A stretch of DNA of 64,000 nt, from assembly GCA_016191165.1 (NCBI GenBank), contig JACPPF010000045.1:21702-85701 (forward strand), written 5' to 3'. This document shows, piece by piece, positions 33,643 through 44,000 of the stretch. A program made the translations under genes and the position numbers. The DNA comes from Planctomycetota bacterium (GTDB lineage: Bacteria > Planctomycetota > Planctomycetia > Gemmatales > Gemmataceae). Numbering within the stretch: position 1 is the stretch's first letter; every line of letters starts with the position of its first letter. Under the pieces are notes generated by a model. That model did not search any database and had not been told where the DNA came from. It saw only the letters and a program-made list of their open reading frames with translations.

Positions 33643-34776
33643 CTAACGCCGGTTGAGAGCCGGGTCGGTCAGGTTACGGAAGTAATTCTCGATGGCCTCG
33701 CGGTAGCGGGGCGCCATGCCGCGGGTCAGCTGCTGCAAGGCGGCCTGTTTTTCACGCGGGGGGAGCCGACCCCAGTCGGCGACCAGCTTCTTGAACTTGG
33801 CCTGATCGACGGCGCCCGTGGTGTTGCCACCTGGATCGCCAACATCCTGGGCTGGGTTCTTGGACGGGTTCGTGCCCTTGGGCGGTCCGGGCTTGCCGGG
33901 TCCAGGCTTGCTGCCGCCGTCGGGGCATTCGCCGTCGCCGGGCATCGGCGGGCCATCCTTGGGATCGCCGTCGCCGTCGTCGTCTTTCTTTTTCTTCTTG
34001 TTTTGGTTCTCGAGTTTCTTGATGATCTCATCGAGACGGTTGAGAACTTCGCGCTGCTGGCGCTGGGTTTCCGGACCGCCGCGAGCGATGTCAAGGCGGC
34101 GCTCGATGTTGTCCATCTTGCGTGCGATGTCGCCGAGGTCCTTGCCCTTCCAGGTGTGCATATCGAGCAGCATCAGGGTCGCGACCGTCTTGTAGCGGTC
34201 GGGAGAGATGGCTGCCGCTTCTTCGAGGAGCCGGGCGATGGTCTTGTTCGCGTCGGACTTCTGAAGCATGGCGTGCTCGCACACGGCCTGGTGGAACAGG
34301 AACGAGGCGGGATCGACGACCTGCTCGGCCTTGAACAGCTTGAGGGTGCTCAGGGCCTCCTCGTAGACGCGCCGATTGATGAGCGACCGGGCGTAGATCA
34401 GGCCCAGGTTGGCGCGGTAGAAGGCCGAGGTCTTTTCGTTCTTGAAGACCGCGGGCAACACGATCGGCGCCGGAGCGGCCGGGTCGCGCGCTTCTTGCAT
34501 CAGCTTGGCGGCCACCGCGTCGCCCAGGGCGAGTGATTCGGCCATGCGGTCGAGCGCGCTACGGCTGGATTGCTTCCAGATCGCGTCGAGTTTTTGCAGG
34601 GTCGCCGGGTCGGACTTGCCGACCTCTTTAAGCCAGCCCGCGAGCTTGGCCTTGGCGGCGTCGGCGGTGATGGCCTCCAGCGCGCCGAAGTTCGGTTGCT
34701 GGTTCTGGCCCAGGGCCACGCTGTTGCTCAATGCGAGGAACGCGAGCGCGGCGACGGTGGTTAGGATGCGCTTCAC
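33643..34776 (-). CDS. Secreted hypothetical protein with Lys/Gly/Pro-rich linker
   Basis: Signal peptide MKRILTTVAALAFLALSNSVALG; helical region; KKKKDDDGDGDPKDGPPMPGDGECPDGGSKPGPGKPGPP linker. Confidence 0.6.
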   Translation of the reverse strand: MKRILTTVAALAFLALSNSVALGQNQQPNFGALEAITADAAKAKLAGWLKEVGKSDPATLQKLDAIWKQSSRSALDRMAESLALGDAVAAKLMQEARDPAAPAPIVLPAVFKNEKTSAFYRANLGLIYARSLINRRVYEEALSTLKLFKAEQVVDPASFLFHQAVCEHAMLQKSDANKTIARLLEEAAAISPDRYKTVATLMLLDMHTWKGKDLGDIARKMDNIERRLDIARGGPETQRQQREVLNRLDEIIKKLENQNKKKKKDDDGDGDPKDGPPMPGDGECPDGGSKPGPGKPGPPKGTNPSKNPAQDVGDPGGNTTGAVDQAKFKKLVADWGRLPPREKQAALQQLTRGMAPRYREAIENYFRNLTDPALNRR

Positions 34777-36953
34777 TTGTTATCTCCTTTCGCAATTTTC
34801 TCGACGATTTGCTGAATCCGCTGTTGACGTTCACCCAGGTTGCGCAGTTCGCGGATGATCTGGGGTTCTTTCGCCTGTTCGCCTGGGAACTGACGGGCGT
34901 AGGTCTTGGTACGATCGTTGACGCGTTTCTGTAACGCGCGAACCATCTTGAGCTCTTGCAGGAGCTCAAGCAACTTCTTGTCGCCTTGCTTGCCCTGCTT
35001 GCCTGACTTGCTCTTGCCGCTCTTGGACTCCTGGTTTTTTTCTTGCTCCTTCTTGAGGGCGTCGATCATGTCCTTGAGGGATTCGATGATGTCTTTCTCG
35101 ATCCCTTGAGTGACGCCGTGAACGTCGGTAAGCTCGAGTCGCTTCTGGACATGGATCATGTCCTGGCGGATTTGCTGGAACACCTCGGGGAAGGCGACCG
35201 CGGTGCCTTCGGATTCCAGGATGTCGATGCACTTGTTGACTTCCTGGACGATTTCCTTTTCCTGGTCGGCGAGCTTGAGGGCGTCTTTCTTGTCGCCGGA
35301 GTCAGCCTTCTTGCCGGGCCGTTTCAGGACGCGAGCGTCCACGTCAATAGTGCCAGCGAGAACTTGCTGCTGCATGACGAGCATCTTTTCGCAGCGAGCT
35401 TGGAGAGCTGCGAGGACGCGTTCGATTTCCTCGTCGCGAAGTTGCTGAAGGAGTTTTTCGAGCTTCTTCTTGGCTGCATCCAGGTCCTTGGCTGCTTGAG
35501 CTTGCTTGTTGGCCGCGTTCTTGGGATCGCCGGCCTTGATGTCCTTGGCAGCCTGGTTTTGTTCGTATCCAGCTTCTTGAACTTTCTTTTTGCTTTGAGC
35601 GATGTTTTGATCTTCCTTATCGCCGCCGCCTGGGGGGGGAGGCTGATCGCCGCCCTTTTGAGCGGAGGGGGGCCCTTGCTGGGCTTCCTTGGGATCGCCG
35701 CCGCCGGCTTTCGCCTGGCCCTTGCCGGCCTTGGAGTCGCCCGCTTTGGCCTGGCCCTTGCCGGCCTTGGGTTCACCGCCCGCCTTGGGGTCGCCGCCAG
35801 CTTTCGCCTGGCCGCCCGCCTTGGGATCGCCGCCCTTGTCGGCCTTGGAACCGGGCTTCTTGCTATCGGGATTGCCCTTGTCGCCCGCCTTGGCATTGGC
35901 GTCGGGGAGGCCAGGCTTTTTGTCTTCGTTGCCACCGGCCTTCTTGTCTTCGCTGCCCTTGGCGGAGCCTGGCTCGCCGGCTTTCTTGTCGCCGCCCTTG
36001 GCCGCGCCTTCTTGGCCCTTGCCCTTGCCGCCCTTGCTATCCTTGGCGGCGCCTTCTTGCCCCTTGGCGCCGGCTTTGCCCTTGGCGCCGGCCTTGGCGC
36101 CTTCTTGCCCCTTGGCGCCGGTCTTGTTGCCTGACTTGGGTTCGCCTGATTTTTCGCCCTGCCCGGCCTTGGGGTCGGCGGATTTGGATTCGCCCTTGGC
36201 GCCCTTGGATTCCTTGCCGCCGTCTTTCGCTTCGCCCTTGGCGCCTTCTTTACCTTTTTGGCCGGCGTTCTTGGCTTCGCCCTTGGCGCCTTCACCCTTG
36301 CCGCCGTCTTTGTTCTTGCCCTTCTGATTCGCCGCCTCAAGGCCTTTGCCGTCCTTGTCGAGTAGTTTGCCGATATCCTTTTCAATTTCGCCGGTCTTAT
36401 TGGCGGCAGCTTCCTGTTCCTTGCGGAGCTGATCCGGATCGGTCTTGCCGAGGCGATTGCGGGCTTCGAGATCCTTTTGCCGCTGGTAGGCGGCGTCGAG
36501 GTCCTTGATAATCTTTTCGAGCGTCTTGCGATTGTTCGACAGATCGCCGCGGTTATCGCGCATGGCCTCGAGAATCGTTTGCAACCGGCGCGTCAGGTCA
36601 TCGCTCTGGTTGGTGAGTTTTTCGAGATCGTCGGTGTTTTGCAGCCGCGCGGTCTTCATCATTTCGATCATCTTGACGAATTCCTGGTTGACCGCCAGTT
36701 CGCGACAAAGGTCGAGGACCTTGCCCAGCGCCTCGGCGCGGCGTTTTTCTTCCGGCGTGCCCTTGGAGAGCCTGTTCTTGAGCTTCAAGAGCGAAGTCTG
36801 GAAATCGCCGAACTGGCGCAATAGCTGCTGCTCGCCGTTGACGATGTCGTCTTTTTGTTGCGAGGATTTGGCCTGCTCCTGGGCGTAGGTGCCAATCGCG
36901 AAAAGCGACAGAACCGCGAGCCCGATCGAAGCGAGGATGAGACGAGCTTTCAT
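34773..36953 (-). CDS. Secreted coiled-coil protein with long Gly/Lys/Ala low-complexity segment
   Basis: Signal peptide; helical ends; central GAKGEAKDGGKESKGAKGESKSADPKAGQGEKSG repeats; overlaps downstream start by ATGA-like junction. Confidence 0.7.
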   Translation of the reverse strand: MKARLILASIGLAVLSLFAIGTYAQEQAKSSQQKDDIVNGEQQLLRQFGDFQTSLLKLKNRLSKGTPEEKRRAEALGKVLDLCRELAVNQEFVKMIEMMKTARLQNTDDLEKLTNQSDDLTRRLQTILEAMRDNRGDLSNNRKTLEKIIKDLDAAYQRQKDLEARNRLGKTDPDQLRKEQEAAANKTGEIEKDIGKLLDKDGKGLEAANQKGKNKDGGKGEGAKGEAKNAGQKGKEGAKGEAKDGGKESKGAKGESKSADPKAGQGEKSGEPKSGNKTGAKGQEGAKAGAKGKAGAKGQEGAAKDSKGGKGKGQEGAAKGGDKKAGEPGSAKGSEDKKAGGNEDKKPGLPDANAKAGDKGNPDSKKPGSKADKGGDPKAGGQAKAGGDPKAGGEPKAGKGQAKAGDSKAGKGQAKAGGGDPKEAQQGPPSAQKGGDQPPPPGGGDKEDQNIAQSKKKVQEAGYEQNQAAKDIKAGDPKNAANKQAQAAKDLDAAKKKLEKLLQQLRDEEIERVLAALQARCEKMLVMQQQVLAGTIDVDARVLKRPGKKADSGDKKDALKLADQEKEIVQEVNKCIDILESEGTAVAFPEVFQQIRQDMIHVQKRLELTDVHGVTQGIEKDIIESLKDMIDALKKEQEKNQESKSGKSKSGKQGKQGDKKLLELLQELKMVRALQKRVNDRTKTYARQFPGEQAKEPQIIRELRNLGERQQRIQQIVEKIAKGDNK

Positions 36954-37253
36954 GAACAGAGTCCTCCCAGGAAGAGGGTGCCGGATCCGTGCGCGGGATC
37001 CAGGTTGTTTCGTGCAGCCCGCTCGGCCAAAGGAAGAGAACCGGCGTCGCAGGCGATATTATGACGAGTTATTGTGAAACTCCAAACAAAATTCGGGAAA
37101 ATTTGCAACAAATGACTCTTACGCTTGTACACCTATTCGTTCCCGATGCGCGAAACGGCCACGCCTCCTCAAGGTAGTACACGAGGCCAACCGTGCCTTT
37201 GAGCATTTTACCATTACCTGCCAGGATTTCCTACTCCGTTGTTGATGGCGGTT

Positions 37254-37316
37254 GTAGGTCAGGCTTTCCAGCCTGACAGCGGCGGTCACCCGGTCAGGCT
37301 GGAAAGCCTGACCTAC
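37254..37316. repeat. GTAGGTCAGGC-type palindromic repeat
   Basis: gtaggtcaggctttccagcctgac / gtcaggctggaaagcctgacctac perfect 24-bp arms. Confidence 0.9.
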
Positions 37317-40300
37317 CAGGCCGGCGCCACGACGGCGGAGCGCTGATTCGACTTCGTTCCGGGACCGATTGCCAGGAAACCGGAATAGCTCCCCGCGACC
37401 TGGGGTCTCGCAGCTGACTTGTCTTCTTCGGCTCCGGTTTCTTTTCATCCTTCTTGTCCTTGCCGAGGAGTTTTTCGATCTCTTCACGGATGATCCGCAG
37501 ACGCTCCTCATCGAGGAAGCGGGTTCGTTCGCGTTGCCGTTGTTCGATGGACGCCAGCAGGGCGATCAGCTTGGATTCGACGACGCCTTCCTCCAGGGCG
37601 TCGAGCAATCGTTTGATGTCGTTGGAAAGCACGCTCATCTGGCGCTGGGCGGCGGACATCGCTTTCTGGTGGGCGTCGGCGTCGGGGGGTTGCTGGGCGC
37701 TGGCGTCGCGTTCGACCTGCTGGCGGGCGAGGTCGAAGAGTTCCTCGGCGCGCGGGTGCGTGCCGGTGACGGGGTTCTTCGGATCATCGAATGAGTTTTG
37801 CATGACGATGTCGGTCAAGGGTTGAATGACGCGCTTCTCGATGGTCTCCATGCGATCGGCGCGGATGCGGTTGACCTGCATTTCGCGCAGAATGTTCTGG
37901 TAGGCGTTGTTGGTGTCGCGCAGGTTATTGCCCGCCAGCGAAAGGGCGGTGCGGATTTCGTTCATGCGATGCAACACGGTTTCCATGTCGGTCTTCGGGT
38001 CGCGCACCTTGCTCTGCTGTTCGAGCAGGCTGACGATGCTGGCGTCCACTTTTTCCTTGGCCGACTGGAGTTTTTCCAGCAAGGTTTCTTCTTCCAGGGC
38101 GATCTGGGCCAAGAGCTCGTTTTCGCTGATGACGAGGAAGTTGATGAACCCGTTGGGGTTTTTCTTGGTGGTGCCGCGCAGGGTCTTGCCGGTGGGCCCG
38201 CGATAGCCCGGACCGGTCTCGACGTTGTTGTCGGTGGCCTGCACGGCGATTTGCAGGTGGTAGTGCATCTGGCCGATCTTATCGGGATCGACGGCGCGCA
38301 GGGCGGGCAGGACTTCCTTGACGTCGAACGCTTCGCGCCGATCCTTGAAATCGAATTCCCAGCCGCGCGCGACGCGGCGCGCGGTGAGCGCCTTTTGAAG
38401 TTGATCGAGCGTGATCATTTCGCCATTTTCGACGCGGTTTTGCAGATCCTTTTGAAACTCGACCGCGTCGGCGTAGCCATCCTCGAAGCCCTGCGATTGC
38501 CGCAGGTGTTCCTGGAGAATGTCGGACGTGATGGCGACGTGATAGTTGCCGAAATGCCAGCTGATCGGGTTGCCTGGCCAGAACTGGAGGTTGCTCAGGA
38601 CGAGGCCGCTGCGGTAGCGCACGACGTTCTTATCGACTTCGAGCCTGGGGAGTTTCTTGGCGCCGCCGGTGGCGATCAGCTCGAAGTCCACCTTGCGGTA
38701 GCGGTGCTGGTAGCCGACCTTGACGAGGCCGTAGTCGTCCTTGACGATGCACTCGAAGGGAATGCGGGCGACGGGAGTGATGAGGAAGGCGCCGGTGAGG
38801 TCGGCCTGGTCGCGTGGGTTGCCTGCGTCCTTGGCGGCCGGTTCGGGGGCGCGGAATTTCGCCTTGCGCAGCAGCACGCCGTGGACGCTCAGGTTGCTGA
38901 CCTGCGGTTCGCCATCGAGGATGGAGAGGATCTTGAAACGGCGCCGCCCGCGGATGTTGTCCTCGTCGATGAATTCGACCGTGAAGTCATGCCGGCGCGA
39001 AATCTTGTCCATTTCGATGGTGAAGCCGCCCTGATCGGCGTCCGCGCTCACCTTGCCCTGGAAGCCGAGGTAGCCTTCGGGCAGGACGGGCGGGTCGCGG
39101 GTGAACACGGCGCGATCCTTGCGCAGCGGGCGGTCGATGCGCACGTGCACGGCGAGCTTCGAGCCCAGCGCCACGTCGATGGTGTTGGTGTCGCCCGTGA
39201 AGGAGAGCGGCAAATCGCGGGTCAGGTGCTTTTGCCCTCGCAGCGGGGTCTGGTCCGGGCCGATGAGCCGATGGTAGATGTAGGCCGGCTCGTCCTTGTC
39301 GATGGTGATGCCCTTGGGCGCCGGGGCGCCAACGAGCGTGATGGATTTCTTGGGCGTGAAGAAGTCCTCGCCGCGGGCGCGGAAGTTGAACTTCGTCGAA
39401 TCCTTTAACTCGCGCAGGGAAATCGTGAACTTGTTGGCGTTGGGCTTGTCGATCGATTCGCTGCGCCCCGATTCCTCGCCGCGGAAGACCACGTCCACGC
39501 GGGAGGGGACGGCGAGCTTGCGCAGCGTGCGGCCCATGCTCGGGGAGTCGCGGAGTTCGTCGAGCTTCGTGAATATCTCGTCGAGAGCCTGGAAGTTATC
39601 GAGCTGGAGCGCCACGCGCACGTCGGGGTCGGTCCGTTGGCGATCGATCTCGTCGATCATCCAGGTGCGCCAGTCGAGCCATTCGTCGAGTTCCGTCTGG
39701 GCCTCGCGCTGGTCGATCTTGGCCTTGATTTCAGGGCGCTCGAAATGGGCGCGCACCTTGCCGCTGGTTTTGCCGGGCGGGACGTTTTCAAAGAGAGCGG
39801 CGACCAGATTGGGTTCGAGCTTGTCGGCATCGATTTTCCAGTCGGCGAAATCGGCCGGGATCTTGACGCGATCGAGCAGCGCCGGCTCGATGAGTTTCTC
39901 TTCGGAGAGGTCCTTCCAGCGCAAGGGCCGCCAGCCGTAGGGCGCCTTCGGGTCGGCGATCACCCATTCGACGGCGCGGATTTGCAGATCGGGCCGGCCG
40001 CCCGGATCGTCGCGCGGCACGCGCATGTCGTTCGCATCGGTCTTGGATCGCTGGAAGCCTTCGATCTCCAGATGCGCGTTACGCGGCCAGTAGGAGGCTT
40101 GAATCAGCAGGTTGCGTTCCGTCCAGATGGACGCGACATGGTAGAAGTTCCAGCAGTAGCGATACGGGTTGATGCCCTGTTCCGCGACGACGTACGAGCC
40201 GCCGCTGATGACGACCAGGTTGACGATAAACAGGCCAATGGTGACCACGCCGACCAGAAACCACAGCACGAAGAGCCGGCTCCAGTTGAAGACGCTTGAC

Positions 40301-40836
40301 ACCGGCAACTTCTTGAGCGTTTCCACCGCTTCGCCAATGGTCTTTTCAACCATCGCTTGCGAATAACCGTAGCGTTTGGAGAGCTTGGGATCGGCCAGTT
40401 CGACGGCGGTGATCAGGCGATCGCCCAGCTCTTTCTTGAAGCGGCGTTCGAGCACCAGGGCCAGCGCCTGATCGTTGAAATCGCGCAGCCAGCGCACCAC
40501 CACGCGCGTGACCGCCAGATAGGCCAACCCCAGCGAGATCACCGCCAGGACCATGATGCGGCAGACCCGGCTGCTCGCCAGACTGGGATCGACGTCGTCA
40601 AGTTCGAGGAGCCAGTCCAGACCGTGGATGTTGACAAGGTCGATGTGGATCAACGTCAATCCGAAGTCGAGCGCCAGCCCGAGCCAGAACAGGATGGAGG
40701 CCGCCAGGATCGTCAGGGCGAGCCCTTCGAGGATGACGTAGCGGCGAATATATTTGCGCAGGAGTTGCAGCGGGTGGCGAACGCGCCGCTGCGACTCCTC
40801 GTGATTGAACGTTTTGGGTTGCGTCACCGTTGCCAT
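37294..40836 (-). CDS. Large planctomycete membrane-anchored coiled-coil protein (DUF4175-like)
   Basis: N-terminal TM segments from MATVTQPKTFNHEESQRRVRHPLQLLRKYIRRYVILEGLALTILAASILFWLG; C-terminal coiled coil; C-terminus runs into palindromic repeat. Confidence 0.65.
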   Translation of the reverse strand: MATVTQPKTFNHEESQRRVRHPLQLLRKYIRRYVILEGLALTILAASILFWLGLALDFGLTLIHIDLVNIHGLDWLLELDDVDPSLASSRVCRIMVLAVISLGLAYLAVTRVVVRWLRDFNDQALALVLERRFKKELGDRLITAVELADPKLSKRYGYSQAMVEKTIGEAVETLKKLPVSSVFNWSRLFVLWFLVGVVTIGLFIVNLVVISGGSYVVAEQGINPYRYCWNFYHVASIWTERNLLIQASYWPRNAHLEIEGFQRSKTDANDMRVPRDDPGGRPDLQIRAVEWVIADPKAPYGWRPLRWKDLSEEKLIEPALLDRVKIPADFADWKIDADKLEPNLVAALFENVPPGKTSGKVRAHFERPEIKAKIDQREAQTELDEWLDWRTWMIDEIDRQRTDPDVRVALQLDNFQALDEIFTKLDELRDSPSMGRTLRKLAVPSRVDVVFRGEESGRSESIDKPNANKFTISLRELKDSTKFNFRARGEDFFTPKKSITLVGAPAPKGITIDKDEPAYIYHRLIGPDQTPLRGQKHLTRDLPLSFTGDTNTIDVALGSKLAVHVRIDRPLRKDRAVFTRDPPVLPEGYLGFQGKVSADADQGGFTIEMDKISRRHDFTVEFIDEDNIRGRRRFKILSILDGEPQVSNLSVHGVLLRKAKFRAPEPAAKDAGNPRDQADLTGAFLITPVARIPFECIVKDDYGLVKVGYQHRYRKVDFELIATGGAKKLPRLEVDKNVVRYRSGLVLSNLQFWPGNPISWHFGNYHVAITSDILQEHLRQSQGFEDGYADAVEFQKDLQNRVENGEMITLDQLQKALTARRVARGWEFDFKDRREAFDVKEVLPALRAVDPDKIGQMHYHLQIAVQATDNNVETGPGYRGPTGKTLRGTTKKNPNGFINFLVISENELLAQIALEEETLLEKLQSAKEKVDASIVSLLEQQSKVRDPKTDMETVLHRMNEIRTALSLAGNNLRDTNNAYQNILREMQVNRIRADRMETIEKRVIQPLTDIVMQNSFDDPKNPVTGTHPRAEELFDLARQQVERDASAQQPPDADAHQKAMSAAQRQMSVLSNDIKRLLDALEEGVVESKLIALLASIEQRQRERTRFLDEERLRIIREEIEKLLGKDKKDEKKPEPKKTSQLRDPRSRGAIPVSWQSVPERSRISAPPSWRRPGRSGFPA

Positions 40837-40884
40837 TGCAGGTCTCCAAGGCCGCGCGGGCCGCGCGGCGCCATTTGCTTTGAG

Positions 40885-41008
40885 CTCGTTCCCAGGCTCC
40901 GTCTGGGAACGCATTGCCTTGCAGGCTCTGCTTGCCGAATTTCGGTCGCGGTTCGGCGCGGCCGAGTCTCGCGCACCGGGCGTTCCCAGGCGGAGCCTGG
41001 GAACGAGG
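40885..41008. repeat. REP-like inverted repeat ctcgttcccaggctccgtctgggaacgc ... gcgttcccaggcggagcctgggaacgag
   Basis: Same family as 32127-32224. Confidence 0.85.
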
Positions 41009-41015
41009 AATATCA

Positions 41016-44000
41016 TCAAGCCAGCCGCAGAAGTTTGCGGGCCAGCCATTCGATGCCGAGCAGGCTGACGATCATCAGCATCAGGTACGAAAAATTCACG
41101 GGCAGCAAGCCTTCAAACAGATTCGCGAAGATCAGGTCGGTCGCGAACACGCACCCCGACATGAAGACGCACACGCCGAAGAACGCCAGCGCGCTGATCC
41201 ATTGCCTGAGCACCAGCAGGATCGTCGAGCCGATGAAACCGACCACGATCGGCGTGATCAGGACGCCCCAGAAGATCGAGACCGATTGACCGGCAACCAG
41301 CGTGATCAACAGCGGCACGAGCCCCAGGACCAGCCCGCCGACAAAAGCGATGATCCCCGCCTGCCATTGTCCCACAATGACCAGGACCAACGCCACCAGC
41401 AGACCCAGGACCAGCGGGATCAAGGTCATGGTCCAGAAAATCTCCCAGGGCCATTCACGTGGAATCGGCGCGTCCCACAAATCCTGGAAGCGGCCCTTGA
41501 TGATGTCGGTCTTGGGCGGCACCGGCACGATGCACTTCGCCACCGCGTCGGCCGAGCTCAGCGGAAAGAAGAGCCGTTTCGACGATTTCGTTCCCTCGGC
41601 AACCGGCTGATCCACCGGCACTTGAATACTTGACTCGATCTCCTTGACGATGTCCGGCGGCAGCTTGCTCGCCTCCGACGCCAGCTGGTACAGGTAGCCA
41701 AAGTTCGTCCGCACGTTGTCCAGCTCCGGGTTCGGTTTGCGGACGATGAGACGGGCACGTAGCGACTCGTTGGGCAAATCCTTGATCGGCACAATGAACT
41801 CGTATTCGCCCGGTTCCTTGATGGTATGCTGCCCGACGAAATAGCCCTGCCACGGGCCGTCGCCGACGCGCGCCTTCAGAACGAACGAACTGATGGCGGA
41901 GCCTTGCTTCGACCCCGCCTTCTTCCCCTTACCAGGCTGGTCCTCGTCGGGGCGATTCTTGTCGATGCGTTTGACCTGGACCGTGGGCGATTCTTCCGGC
42001 CCAAGGAACAGCAGACCTTTGCGCTTGATCTGGGCCTCGAAGTTGATCTGCCCGACCGGGGCGCTGCGGGCCATCAGGATGCGGCCATACTTTTTCTGCT
42101 CGGTGGCGCCGGAGGCGACGTAGCGCGCCATCTTGATCCAGATGCGCTCGTGGAAGCCGTTCTTGTAGGCGCGCAAGCGCCACAGTTCGCCCGAGCCGAG
42201 GTAGAGCGTCTTGCCGGAGCCGAATTTCATGGAGACGATGAACGGTTGCTGATCCTTGAATTCTTCGGACTTTTCGCCGATGCGCGAGGTCACGGGACCG
42301 GCGAACGTGGCGGCCACGTTGGAATCGGTTTTCAGGCGTTCGACCGGGTAATAGTTGAACATACCGCGGCGCGGCTTGACCAGCTTGGACTCGGCTTCGC
42401 TGATGCTCTCGTTGTTCCAGAAAAAGCCCTTCCAGCCGGCGATGGGTGACTTGCCGCCCTCGTCGAGCTTCAGAAAATCAAACTGCGAAGCGACCGGGCT
42501 GAAATTGAGCGGGTAAGGACGCGACGAATCGTGCCCACCGCTCCCCGGCAGGTCCAGGCCGTGGATGCGGCTATCTTTCAGAACGACCGGATAGACCGAC
42601 AGGATCGAACTGTAGTCTTGACCGCCTGGCCTGGCCAGCTTGTAGGAATTGACCGGACCGGCGACGAAGATGACGCCGCCCGCGTGTGTGCCCACCCATT
42701 CCTTGAGGGCGGCGCGTTGCTTCATGGTCAGCTTCTCCCAGTCCGGGTCGAACGCGATGATCACGTCGTAGTCGCTCAGGCTCATGAATTTCTGACCGCC
42801 GACGTTTGGGCCCACTCGGTCGGGGAAGCTCGGCAGCAGGCGATCCGGCTCGACGTCCTGGTCAACGTGATCTTCACGCCCTGATTGCAGCAAGATGGAC
42901 ATCTCCATGCGTTTTTCGATCGTCTCGCGATAAAGAATCGAGCGTAGGAACTGATACTCGCGCGTCGGCCCGCTGGTGACCAGGAGCACGCGCAGGGCGC
43001 GCTTTTGCACCTGCACCTTGACCGATTCGGACACGTGGAACGGCTCCGCGAACGGTTCGTTCTTGTGCCGCGGAGTCTTCGCCCAGATGTGCCATTCCCC
43101 TTCCAGGATGGCGTTCTTGTCCTGAGGCGCCTTGACCTTGCGCAGCTCTTCAAGGTCGATGATGTAGTCGATCTTGCCCTCCTGGAAATCGCCGGCGCCC
43201 TTGAAGACGCCTTCCTTTTCGCCCAGCGGGATGGGCGCCTCATCGACGACCTTGCCGGTCACATCCTTCTTGCGTTGGATCCAGGCGTTGAGCAGAAATT
43301 TCTCGCCTTGCAGACCGGTGCTGACCACGGGGATCTTGATGACAAACTTGTCGTCGGGCCGGGTCTCTTCCGGCGCGTGAATGTCGTCGATGCGAATGCT
43401 GGTCGGCATGCGGAACTGCCCGACGCCGATCGTGATGACCGGGATCGAACGTTTCGAGTTGTTGACCCGGCTCAGGAAATCGATGCGGGCGTCGTCGGAG
43501 CCGAGGTTCGATTGCCCGTCGGAGATGACAATGATCGCCTGGATGTAGCTGCTATTCTCCAGCTTGTGCGCCTGCAAACAGGAAAGCCCGATGTTGGTGC
43601 CCGACTTCAGCGTATCGACCATGTCGATGCGCCGGGCGTATTCCGCCATCTTGGCCTTGGCTTCGTCCTCCTTGAGGTTGGTCACGTCCGGCTGCTTGAC
43701 ATCAATCTTGCTCGGATTGAGGAACTTGCTGGCGCTGGCAAATGAGAAGGTCTTGTCTTTCTTCGGGTGAAGTTGAATCACCTCGCCCTCATCGAGAATC
43801 GGCCCGAAGCGGTACATCGACAGGTGCGTCTTGGCCAGCACCTGGTCGATGAACGACACCTTGTCGCGACCCTGCTCATCGACGTTGCCGGCGAGGAACT
43901 TCAGGATCTTGTCTTGCCGGGTGGGCAACTTGGCGGGGTCTTTGCCTTCCTCGGGCAGGTCGTCCTTGGTGCCCATGCTGCCGGAAACGTCGTAAAGGAT

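Noticed and set aside
35689-36327. Pro/Leu/Ser-rich repetitive ORF that looks like a wall protein
   Set aside because: It is the complement of the Gly/Lys/Ala repeat in the 34773-36953 gene, which has a signal peptide and coiled-coil ends.
37798-39408. 536-aa plus-strand ORF opposite the large coiled-coil gene
   Set aside because: Shadow ORF with no recognisable domain.
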